From a virus: a stretch of 59,668 bases of DNA. Shown here in pieces: positions 15,856 through 22,165 of this stretch. Under the pieces are notes generated by a model. It was not told the origin of the DNA, made no database searches, and saw only the letters and a program-made list of their open reading frames with translations. The first letter of the stretch is position 1. Each line of letters opens with the position of its first letter. The position numbers and the translations under genes are program-made. The DNA lies in IMG/VR virus record IMGVR_UViG_3300031862_000785, positions 1 to 59,668 of that record; one strand, given 5' to 3'.

Positions 15856-15881
15856 CACTCCATAGCCTTGGCGACGGAGTG
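15856..15881. repeat. REP-like hairpin, copy 1
   Basis: Arms CACTCC (15856-15861) and GGAGTG (15876-15881) enclose the 14-base loop ATAGCCTTGGCGAC. It lies between the tail tube and chaperone genes. A second copy with the same loop and different but complementary arms is at 20410-20435. No T-tract. Confidence 0.65.
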
Positions 15882-15923
15882 CGAAGCCCGGCTGCCCCCG
15901 GCTCATCTGGTCATGCGTTCACG

Positions 15924-16742
15924 CTACGCCGTGTACTCCTCCCACCGTCCGACCTGGTCGCCGGCGGGCCGGCTGGTATCCGCGAGCACTGTGAGCTGGA
16001 TGGGCAGGTCAACCTGCTCCTCCTTGCTCCAGGAGAGCGTGCCCGAGGCCAGCACCGCGCACCGGTAGAAGGTGAGGGCGAACTTCTTGCCCGAACCGGC
16101 GGGCAGCACCAGCATCACCGACTTCTCGGTGATAGCCGTGTCGCCGCCGAAGGTCAAACGCCGTCGCCCGGTGCCCAGGTCCTCGATGGAGGCCGAGATT
16201 CCCCACACCTCCTTGATATGCTCGAGCGTCACTTCCGCCAGCGGCACCGCGAGCGAGAACGTCTCGCCCGCCTTGATGGTGCGCACCGGCAGCAGCGACT
16301 GATCCACCTCGATGTCCGAGGTCTCGAGGCCGTACTCGACATCGAGGGAGCCGTGGGTGTGGCCCATGAACAGCCCCTCGATATAGAGCTCCTCCACCGC
16401 TCCCTTGATCACGTCATCGGGCGCGAACGCGCCAGCGGCATAGAAGAAGAGCGCCTGGGCGACGGAACCGTCCGGCGTGGTCTCTCCGGAGTCGGAGACG
16501 CCAACGTCGTTGAGGCCGTTGTCCCAGCCGTCGGTGTTGGCCGCGTCGATGGCGATGGTGAGTTCCGTCGCCGAGACGAAGGTCACCCGCGCTGGGTCAA
16601 CGTTCTCCCAGGCGGTCTGGCCGTGCTTACGGTGGTAGACCTTGGTCTCGCTCGGCGCGTCCAGGAAGCCCGTGCCGATGACCTTGATCGCCGAGTCTCC
16701 CGCTTTCGCGTAGCTCGGGTATACGTCGGTGATGGTTGCCAC
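15924..16742 (-). CDS. Major tail tube protein with N-terminal TIG domain
   Basis: A 272-residue protein. Residues about 1-100 are an IPT/TIG immunoglobulin-like domain (ITDVYPSYAKAGDSAIKVIG, then TKVYHRK and TFVSATELTIAI). Residues about 110-265 fit a tail tube protein with repeated long strands (GSLDVEYGLETSDIEVDQSL, RTIKAGETFSLAVPL, SVMLVLPAGSGKKFALTF). Its position directly before the tail chaperones supports tail tube. In most siphophages the Ig-like domain, when present, is at the C-terminus; here it is N-terminal. Confidence 0.82.
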   Translation of the reverse strand: MATITDVYPSYAKAGDSAIKVIGTGFLDAPSETKVYHRKHGQTAWENVDPARVTFVSATELTIAIDAANTDGWDNGLNDVGVSDSGETTPDGSVAQALFFYAAGAFAPDDVIKGAVEELYIEGLFMGHTHGSLDVEYGLETSDIEVDQSLLPVRTIKAGETFSLAVPLAEVTLEHIKEVWGISASIEDLGTGRRRLTFGGDTAITEKSVMLVLPAGSGKKFALTFYRCAVLASGTLSWSKEEQVDLPIQLTVLADTSRPAGDQVGRWEEYTA

Positions 16743-16763
16743 GTCATTTCCTCCTTGCCCCGC

Positions 16764-17165
16764 CTACGAAGACGGCCTCCGCAGGTCGAGGGCGATGTTG
16801 AAAGATGCGAGGTGCGCAGTCTGGTTGGCTGCCTGCTCCGTGCCTGTGTATGCGGGGCTGGCCACCGCCTCGATGGTGAGCGCCCACAGGCCCCCGCCGA
16901 GGTCCAGGTTCTGCTTGCGGTGCAGCCTGCCGTAGAGGCTGTAAGCCTTCCGCAGGGCTGCATCCGGAGTCGCCGCCCGCGCGAAGAGCATTACTGTGGG
17001 ATGTTCGCGCTCCGTGTAGCGGTCGGGCGGATAGCCTCCGGTGGCGTGCAGGCTGACGCAGGCAAGCGGCGAGGAGGGCCGGTGGAGCTTGAACAGATCT
17101 GTCCCAACCGTTCCCTCGCCCTGGCTCTCCAGGTAGACGGCCAGTTGATCAATGAGCAGACTCAT
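16764..17165 (-). CDS. Minor capsid / tail terminator protein
   Basis: A 133-residue protein resembling the phage minor capsid family of PF12691 type: LLIDQLAVYLESQGEGTVGT, then ACVSLHATGGYPPDR and TVMLFARAATPDAAL. It is placed between an HK97 gp10-like gene and the tail tube gene, where the tail terminator is expected. ATG 17165 overlaps the preceding stop by four bases. Confidence 0.7.
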   Translation of the reverse strand: MSLLIDQLAVYLESQGEGTVGTDLFKLHRPSSPLACVSLHATGGYPPDRYTEREHPTVMLFARAATPDAALRKAYSLYGRLHRKQNLDLGGGLWALTIEAVASPAYTGTEQAANQTAHLASFNIALDLRRPSS

Positions 17166-17665
17166 GCGAGCGCCCCTCGCAGATGGTCGTTCAGGTTGCC
17201 CTGGTAGCGGTCGGCCTGCTCCTTGAGGTTGTCCTCCAGGTACTTGGCCTTCCCGCCCTTGGGATGGTTGAAGTCCAGGCGCTCGTGCTGAACGAGCGCA
17301 TATGGTGTGTTGAAACCCACCTCGCCTACCACCGCGTCTCCCATGCCGCCCTCGACCACCTTGCGCTCCACCATCTCCGGAGCCTCGGGCTGTCCGCTAA
17401 CCTCACGGAAGCCGCGTCTCGCGACGGCCCTGCCATTCGCATAGACCGCGGCCGAGCCGCTTGCCCGCAGTGTCCCCTCGTCAACCGGAGCGTCTCGCAT
17501 GGCGCGGCCAAGCAAGTCCTCGGTGTTCTCGATCATGCCTTTGACCGCGGCCTGCTGGACGCGCTGCCACACCTCGCCGTCACGAGCGAGCTGGCGCGAG
17601 AGTTCCTCCAGCCCCTTGAGGGCGACTCCGAACTTGCCGTAGGTTTGGCGGCGGATGGTGGGCAT
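17162..17665 (-). CDS. HK97 gp10-like head-tail joining protein
   Basis: A 167-residue protein. ATG 17665 was chosen because it follows the preceding gene's stop at 17670 with AAGGGAT upstream; an upstream start at 17686 would overlap. The sequence has the family's features: FGVALKGLEELSRQLARDG, RDAPVDEGTLRASGS, VGEVGFNTPYALVQHE, and a C-terminal LEDNLKEQADRYQG helix. It belongs to the connector set between head and tail. Confidence 0.72.
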   Translation of the reverse strand: MPTIRRQTYGKFGVALKGLEELSRQLARDGEVWQRVQQAAVKGMIENTEDLLGRAMRDAPVDEGTLRASGSAAVYANGRAVARRGFREVSGQPEAPEMVERKVVEGGMGDAVVGEVGFNTPYALVQHERLDFNHPKGGKAKYLEDNLKEQADRYQGNLNDHLRGALA

Positions 17666-17669
17666 GGGA

Positions 17670-17855
17670 TTATCCCTTGGGGACAAAACTCCCGAAGCGC
17701 GCCTTGATCAGGTCGCGCACGGCCTCGATAGCCAGCACCGCCGCGCCGGCCCACCAGGCTTGCACCGAGTGGATGTCGGCCGCCCACACGCCGAGAGCGG
17801 CGAGCGCGCCGACAACAAGGCCCTTGCTCAGGGTCAATTTCCAGTTGAGTCCCAT
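17670..17855 (-). CDS. Small membrane protein in the connector region
   Basis: A 61-residue protein with two hydrophobic segments (LVVGALAALGVWAAD and WWAGAAVLAIEAVRDLI) and a basic C-terminus. Such small membrane proteins among head-tail joining genes are seen in several siphophages, with no established role. A holin-like function cannot be excluded, but the better holin candidate is near 4478-4741. Confidence 0.6.
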   Translation of the reverse strand: MGLNWKLTLSKGLVVGALAALGVWAADIHSVQAWWAGAAVLAIEAVRDLIKARFGSFVPKG

Positions 17856-17877
17856 CTTGCGTTTCCTCCCTTTGAGC

Positions 17878-18183
17878 CTACAGGTAGGCCCGCTTCAGAG
17901 CCGCCTCGCCTCCCAGCCCGCGGGAGACAGAGAGCGCAATCACAGTCAGGTAGGTGGAGCCGTCGGCCGAGAGCTGATCTCCGACGGCCAGCACCGCTTC
18001 CGGGTCAAGGGTGACGGTGACTTCGGAGATCACCTGCTCTCCCTCGGCGTTTCGTACCAGGCGGCGCTTTTCCAGCCAGCGGCCAGCCAACTTGGCCGGA
18101 GTGCCGAAGGTGGGCTGGCCGTAGCCGTCCACCCCGGTCCGCGCACAGCACCAGATGTCCTGAGCAAGGTAATCGCCGACCAT
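17878..18183 (-). CDS. Head-closure / head-tail adaptor protein
   Basis: A 101-residue protein of beta-rich pattern (LAQDIWCCARTGVDGYGQ, RWLEKRRLVRNAEGEQVIS, VTVTLDPEAVLAVGDQLS) with a C-terminal EAALKRAYL helix. This layout, with strands and DxxAVLxVGDxL-like turns, is that of head-closure proteins of the gp16/gp10 adaptor type. Gene order supports this: it follows the connector gene at 18214-18750. Confidence 0.65.
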   Translation of the reverse strand: MVGDYLAQDIWCCARTGVDGYGQPTFGTPAKLAGRWLEKRRLVRNAEGEQVISEVTVTLDPEAVLAVGDQLSADGSTYLTVIALSVSRGLGGEAALKRAYL

Positions 18184-18213
18184 AGTCCTACGAAGCCTCC
18201 TGGCGAAGTAGGA

Positions 18214-18750
18214 TCACCTCGCGCTCCCTGGCGACCACTCGCCTTCGGCTCTGTCCGAGGTGGCGATGACGCCACCCTTGCAGATGTAGGGAGCGAGAAG
18301 AGAACGCGCCTCCGCGTTCTCGATCATCTGGCCGGCTGCGCCCGGCGCATACGACTCGCTCAGGCCGTCGACGGAGAACGAGGTGACGCCAGCTGCTTGC
18401 AGGGCGCGTCTGCGCTCCTGCTCCGCTCCCCGCGCCAGTAGCGCGAGTGCTTCCTCGCACTGCGCGTCCTTGACGGGCTGTGGGATCACATAGTTGCCCA
18501 CTTCGTCAGTATCTCGCTTGCGGGGGAAGGTCAGGCGTTGCCGTGGATCGGTAAACGCCGGCCCGCCGCCGTCCCAGAAACGATGGCGCTCCAGGTGCCG
18601 GCAGGCGGTGAGCAGCGCCTTCTCCTTGTCTGCGCTGCTCGCGCCGCTCCACGCATCGACGCGCAAACGGTCGGCGAAGTAGGTTTCCGCCTCCGCGAGG
18701 GTGACGTAGGAGTTGCTGTTCTCGCCGCCAACCGCCGCGTCAATGGCCAC
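18214..18750 (-). CDS. Head-tail connector protein (gp6/gp15-like, DnaT-like)
   Basis: A 178-residue protein opening with AIDAAVGGENSNSYVTLAEA and ETYFADRLRVDAW, which is the signature of phage connector proteins annotated as DnaT-like or gp6-like. The rest is helical (KEKALLTACRHLERHRFWDG, ALALLARGAEQERR) with a C-terminal LAPYICKGG. It is the first joining protein after the capsid and decoration genes. Confidence 0.7.
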   Translation of the reverse strand: MAIDAAVGGENSNSYVTLAEAETYFADRLRVDAWSGASSADKEKALLTACRHLERHRFWDGGGPAFTDPRQRLTFPRKRDTDEVGNYVIPQPVKDAQCEEALALLARGAEQERRRALQAAGVTSFSVDGLSESYAPGAAGQMIENAEARSLLAPYICKGGVIATSDRAEGEWSPGSAR

Positions 18751-18753
18751 CTG

Positions 18754-19116
18754 CTACTCCTCGACTTCCTCCACCAGGCCGGGCGTGCAGAAGAGCAGGT
18801 GGATGGCATGCGCAGCCGCGAAGGGTTTCGGCGTGGGCGGCACGACCAGGATGTGCTCTCCGTAGCGCCATCGCACGTCCTCGCCAGTCTTGCTGCGCAG
18901 GTTCACGGTAAGGCCGGAGTTCGCGGCTTTCTCCAGGGCGTCCGTGCGCGCCGGCTCCTCCAGCGCCATCAAGGCGGTGAGCCTGCCCGGCTTCCCGCTC
19001 GTTGGCACGGGCGTTCGTTCTGCCGTCGCGACCGCCGCCTCGTTCACAGTCGGCTCCTGGACTGCGGCGGGATCGCTCTCGCCGTCCCCAGGCAGGACAC
19101 TCGTTTCCTTTCGCAT
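18754..19116 (-). CDS. Hypothetical head-region protein
   Basis: A 120-residue protein. The first 45 residues are low-complexity and acidic (GDGESDPAAVQEPTVNEA). The remainder contains LTALMALEEPARTDALEK and a C-terminal LEEVEE tail. It is translated from ATG 19116 with GGAGG close by, directly after a strong hairpin at 19137-19162. No known family. Confidence 0.6.
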   Translation of the reverse strand: MRKETSVLPGDGESDPAAVQEPTVNEAAVATAERTPVPTSGKPGRLTALMALEEPARTDALEKAANSGLTVNLRSKTGEDVRWRYGEHILVVPPTPKPFAAAHAIHLLFCTPGLVEEVEE

Positions 19117-19136
19117 GTTGACCTCCCAGAGTTACT

Positions 19137-19162
19137 CCGGGGCCGGGCTGAGCCGGCCCCGG
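19137..19162 (-). other. Strong hairpin between head genes
   Basis: Perfect 10-bp arms CCGGGGCCGG (19137-19146) and CCGGCCCCGG (19153-19162) with a six-base loop, in the gap after the gene at 19167-19469. No T-run follows. It may slow or partly end transcription, or protect the 3' end of the capsid mRNA. Confidence 0.65.
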
Positions 19163-19166
19163 TCGT

Positions 19167-19469
19167 TCACTTGCCGATCGCCAGCCACTCCACGTCCACC
19201 GCGACGGTCGCCGCGATCAGCGTGCAGTCACTGGCCGCCGTGGGCTTCCAGCAGTAGAGGTTGATCTGGCCGGCGGCCGCGCCCAGGCCCCAGGTCGCCA
19301 GGGCGACCTCAAGTCCTGGAGCGGTTGATCGCTTGATCGAGACCAGCACATCCTCCACCTGGGAAAGCCCGGTGGCGATGTTGGTGGCCGACCCGGTGAC
19401 CGATGTCACCCCGCGGGCGATCTTGCGCCCGTCCCGACAGTCAGAGATGATCCGCGCGACGCTACTCAT
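19167..19469 (-). CDS. Possible capsid decoration protein
   Basis: A 100-residue protein of small beta-domain type (IARGVTSVTGSATNIATG, VEDVLVSIKRSTAPGLEV, GQINLYCWKPTAASD, ATVAVDVEWLAIGK). It lies immediately after the capsid gene, separated by ten bases, the common site for head decoration or stabilisation proteins. Function inferred from position and size. Confidence 0.65.
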   Translation of the reverse strand: MSSVARIISDCRDGRKIARGVTSVTGSATNIATGLSQVEDVLVSIKRSTAPGLEVALATWGLGAAAGQINLYCWKPTAASDCTLIAATVAVDVEWLAIGK

Positions 19470-19479
19470 CGGTCACCTC

Positions 19480-20391
19480 CTACTGCGCCAGGTCTTGCAG
19501 GCTCCCCATGCGGTAGGGGTTCCGGCAGACCAGCTGAGCGTAGTGGGTGATCCAGATCACGTCGGAGTCCTTGGTCTTCGCCATGGGCTTGGCCTCGAAG
19601 TCCTTGAGCACCATGTACTCCAGGAGCTCCTCGTTCACGAAGTCCATGCGGGTCTGCGGATAACCGGGCACCTTGATGAGCGGGACGCCCTCGAAGTCCA
19701 GCGCCTGGTAGCCACCGGTCAGGCTGGTCGGATTCTGCTGGCGGCGCTCGGCCCGCAGCAGGTCGCCGTAGCGGTACCACTGGGTCGAGCCAGCGTAGAT
19801 CGCGGTGACCCGACCGCCCCGCGCTTCCACGGTGGACTTGACGGTGCGGATCAGCTCCTCGGTGAGGTTGCGCGGGGTGCCGCCGTTGGCGCTGACGTAG
19901 GCCTTCCACCAGGTGTAAGTCCCGCGGTCAAGACCGGCGTAGGTGCCGGTGTCGGCGATCGCGGCGAACAGCCCCGTGACGTCCTTGCCGGAGTTGCCGG
20001 TGCCGTCTGACATCAACTGGGTGTTGATGTTGCCCCGCATGTCCGACAGACCCAGATCGAGTTCGGTTCGCAGCGCGGGCACGATCATCCCGCCAGCGTC
20101 ACCGACTGCCTGCGCCAGGCCGGAGACCTCCACCTCGACCTTGTTCAGCTTCCAACCGAGGAAGGCTTTCTTGAAGCCCTGGTTGCCGGCGCCGGCCCCG
20201 GAGTCGCCTTCCGCGTACGAGCCAGCCGAGGCGTTGCCAGCATAGCGCACCGGCCAGCGGACTCCCTCTCCTGCCCCCTGCTTCTGCTGGATGCGGGTCA
20301 GGAGGAAGGTGTTGGTGAACAGGGCCTCCACCCACGGCCCCTTGTAGAGCTGGACGATCAGTTCGGCCAGCGTGGTTGTGGTCGCAGCCAT
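19480..20391 (-). CDS. Major capsid protein (HK97 fold)
   Basis: A 303-residue protein with the order of an HK97-type capsid protein lacking a long delta domain: an N-terminal arm (TLAELIVQLYKGPWVEALF), an E-loop-like region (GVRWPVRYAGNAS), a long spine helix region (EELIRTVKSTVEARGGRVTA), the P-domain strand (IYAGSTQWYRYGDLL), and A-domain strands (YQALDFEGVPLIKVPGYPQ, MVLKDFEAKPM). A separate scaffold gene precedes it. AAGGAG lies before ATG 20391. Confidence 0.85.
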   Translation of the reverse strand: MAATTTTLAELIVQLYKGPWVEALFTNTFLLTRIQQKQGAGEGVRWPVRYAGNASAGSYAEGDSGAGAGNQGFKKAFLGWKLNKVEVEVSGLAQAVGDAGGMIVPALRTELDLGLSDMRGNINTQLMSDGTGNSGKDVTGLFAAIADTGTYAGLDRGTYTWWKAYVSANGGTPRNLTEELIRTVKSTVEARGGRVTAIYAGSTQWYRYGDLLRAERRQQNPTSLTGGYQALDFEGVPLIKVPGYPQTRMDFVNEELLEYMVLKDFEAKPMAKTKDSDVIWITHYAQLVCRNPYRMGSLQDLAQ

Positions 20392-20409
20392 TTCTCACTC
20401 CTTCTTTAG

Positions 20410-20435
20410 CCCGCCATAGCCTTAGCGACGGCGGG
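20410..20435. repeat. REP-like hairpin, copy 2
   Basis: Arms CCCGCC (20410-20415) and GGCGGG (20430-20435) enclose ATAGCCTTAGCGAC, one base different from the loop of copy 1 at 15856. It lies in the 53-base gap between the scaffold stop and the capsid start. The arms differ between copies but remain complementary. Confidence 0.65.
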
Positions 20436-20444
20436 TGTGCCGGG

Positions 20445-21284
20445 CTAGGTCACGCCGGTGCGCAATGCCTGCTCCAGGCGATCTCCGGCCTCGGCGAGAT
20501 TCTTGGGGGACGGCGGGCTCTGTGGAGCCGGGTTGCTTGCCGCCCCCACGCTCTGCGGTTTCGGTTGCTGCTGTGGCTGGGAGACCAGGTAGGGCTTCTC
20601 CTTGACCAGCGTCTCGACGACCTCGTCGATCCCCGTGACCTTGCCCTCGTCATCCACCTGCACCGCGCCGAAGGGGGGCAGCGACCTGGCGATGATGAAG
20701 GCGACATCGGGATCGACGACGCCCTTGGACTGGGCGGCGAGCAGGAAGCGAGCGCGGATGGCGTCGTCCTTACGGCCGGATGCCTCTTTCTCCCGCGCCT
20801 GGCGCTCCTTCTCATAGAGCTCCTTGAAGCGCTCCTGCTCTTCCAGGGCCTTGCGCTCGGTCTCTTCCTGCGCGGCGGCGATCTCGGCCAGCCGTCGCTC
20901 GGCGCCCTTCGCGCGGGCAGTCAACTGGGCAATGCGATCCCGCACCGCGCCGGTGAACGTGTCGTCGCTCAACTCCAGGGTGCCGTCCTTGACCAGGCGG
21001 TCAATCTGCTCCTGGGTCAGTTTCACCTGGATGCCCTTCGCCTGTGTCGCCGGCGTTTGCGATTGTCCCTGGGCACCCTCGGCTTGCTGTCCCTGGGCAG
21101 GTTGCTGTCCGCCTGTGCTGGACTGGCCTGTCTGCGCGGCGGCCTGGCCCGCTTGCCCGGCGCTTGCCGACTGAGCGGCGTTAGCGCCCTGGGCGGCCTG
21201 CTCTGAGCCGACCGACTGGGCGTCGGCCTGACCCTGGCTGCCAGTTCCTTGCTGTCCCTGCTGGTTCTCGGTTCCTTCGCTCAT
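20445..21284 (-). CDS. Capsid scaffolding protein
   Basis: A 279-residue protein. Residues about 1-80 are Gln/Ala/Gly-rich and disordered. Residues about 85-175 form a charged coiled coil (IAQLTARAKGAERRLAEIAA, EETERKALEEQERFKELYEK). The C-terminal 60 residues are Pro/Gln-rich with a final helix (LAEAGDRLEQALRTG). This is the classic scaffold layout and position, immediately before the capsid gene. Confidence 0.82.
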   Translation of the reverse strand: MSEGTENQQGQQGTGSQGQADAQSVGSEQAAQGANAAQSASAGQAGQAAAQTGQSSTGGQQPAQGQQAEGAQGQSQTPATQAKGIQVKLTQEQIDRLVKDGTLELSDDTFTGAVRDRIAQLTARAKGAERRLAEIAAAQEETERKALEEQERFKELYEKERQAREKEASGRKDDAIRARFLLAAQSKGVVDPDVAFIIARSLPPFGAVQVDDEGKVTGIDEVVETLVKEKPYLVSQPQQQPKPQSVGAASNPAPQSPPSPKNLAEAGDRLEQALRTGVT

Positions 21285-21318
21285 GGTCTCCCTCCGGTTT
21301 AACGCCCCGCGGCGGGTG

Positions 21319-21338
21319 CGCCGGATATCGCTCCGGCG
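21319..21338 (-). other. Hairpin in the gap before the scaffold gene
   Basis: CGCCGG (21319-21324) and CCGGCG (21333-21338) with an eight-base loop lie between the stop at 21344 and the scaffold start at 21284. No T-tract. Significance unknown. Confidence 0.4.
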
Positions 21339-21343
21339 AGCGG

Positions 21344-21691
21344 TTATCTCATGCCCTCCGGCGGCTCCTCATCCATTGCGCCGTAGTGCTTGCGGACGTG
21401 GGCCAGCGCTGCCACCCGCGCCGAGCGAGGCCACTTCACCCCGCCGCGCGCGCCGGACAGCGCGGCTGCGAGCGCATGCACGCCGTTGCGGTTCACCACC
21501 AGGGTGTCTCCCTGGAGTTCGTGGTGCGGCCCGCCCCACTCGCTGCGGTTCTCCAGGTCAGGCACGTAGGCAAAGGCTTCCCGTATCACGGCGGCGTCGC
21601 CGTTCTCAGCAAGCCGCCGCGCCAGGGCGGCCTTGTCCACGTCGCCCCACGCCTTGTCCGAAACCGTCGAGTTGTCAATCCGGATCGCCAT
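21344..21691 (-). CDS. Phage head-region domain protein (DKAWGDVDK family)
   Basis: A 115-residue protein. ATG 21691 is preceded by AGGAGATGCTGGAG. It consists of a domain I know from many phage head proteins: DKAWGDVDKAALARRLAENG, EAFAYVPDLENRS, WGGPHHEL, HALAAALSGARGG and a final ALAHVRKHY. In other phages this domain is often fused to protease or capsid-associated proteins. Here it stands alone as the first gene after regulatory unit B. Biochemical function unknown. Confidence 0.72.
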   Translation of the reverse strand: MAIRIDNSTVSDKAWGDVDKAALARRLAENGDAAVIREAFAYVPDLENRSEWGGPHHELQGDTLVVNRNGVHALAAALSGARGGVKWPRSARVAALAHVRKHYGAMDEEPPEGMR

Positions 21692-21710
21692 CTCCAGCAT
21701 CTCCTGAAAA

Positions 21711-21777
21711 AGCAAAGAGGCGGGCTTTCTCTGAGCCGCCTGGGGCTACCAGGCACAGCTCTCAGAAAGCCCGCCTC
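21711..21777 (-). terminator. Terminator hairpin of leader unit B
   Basis: Arms GAAAGCCCGCCTC (21777-21765 in plus coordinates) and GAGGCGGGCTTTC (21729-21717) pair perfectly over 13 bp, enclosing an inner CCTGG/CCAGG helix. They are followed on the minus strand by TTTGCTTTTTC. It stands about 30 bases after the predicted transcription start of promoter B and just before the ribosome binding site of the 21691 start, so it would act as an attenuator. Confidence 0.8.
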
Positions 21778-21788
21778 TCGTTATCGAG
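21777..21788 (-). promoter_or_regulatory. Small covarying stem-loop of leader unit B
   Basis: CTCG ATAA CGAG on the minus strand, starting 27 bases downstream of the -10 element and abutting the terminator stem. The equivalent element in unit A (27022-27033) is CCGG ATAA CCGG. The loop is constant while a stem pair changes on both sides. Confidence 0.7.
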
Positions 21789-21815
21789 TCGGCGGTATGC
21801 TATTCAGTTCACCCT

Positions 21816-21843
21816 ATTCTATCGCACCCGGGCCAGGTGTCAA
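21816..21843 (-). promoter_or_regulatory. Sigma-70 promoter B
   Basis: TTGACA (21843-21838), a 16-base spacer, TAGAAT (21821-21816). It directs transcription towards the head genes starting at 21691. The leader contains a small stem-loop and a terminator before the first ribosome binding site. Confidence 0.8.
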
Positions 21844-21935
21844 TACCCTCTTCCCGCGGCCTGTGTCCCGGGCGGGGTGGTCTGCTGCGTGCCAGCGCCT
21901 TGCTGTCCGCCCCTGACCTGATCCGAGGGGGCTTG

Positions 21936-22163
21936 TCAATCCTCGCCGGCGCCCTCCGCCATGACAAGCATCTCCTCCATGCGCATGAGCTGGGCGCGCT
22001 CCAGGCCGCCTCGGGCTCGCCGGAGATAGCGCTGGAGGGTCCGCCGGGCCTCCGGCGTCCCAGCGGCCCGCAGAATCGCGGCGCTCGCCTCTTCCATGAA
22101 GCCGGGCCGGATGCGGTGCCCTTTCCTCCTTCCACGCAGTAGTTCGTCGATGAAATCGGACAT
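21936..22163 (-). CDS. Hypothetical 75-residue basic helical protein
   Basis: The ATG at 22163 follows the MuF stop by three bases. The protein is Arg-rich and helical (RRTLQRYLRRARGGLERAQL) with no known motif. It is the last gene before promoter B. A DNA- or RNA-binding or head-assembly role is possible but unsupported. Confidence 0.6.
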   Translation of the reverse strand: MSDFIDELLRGRRKGHRIRPGFMEEASAAILRAAGTPEARRTLQRYLRRARGGLERAQLMRMEEMLVMAEGAGED

Positions 22164-22165
22164 GC

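Noticed and set aside
15856-15881. Hairpin after the tail tube gene as a terminator
   Set aside because: No T-tract in either direction, and the same loop recurs at 20410; it fits a REP-like repeat better.
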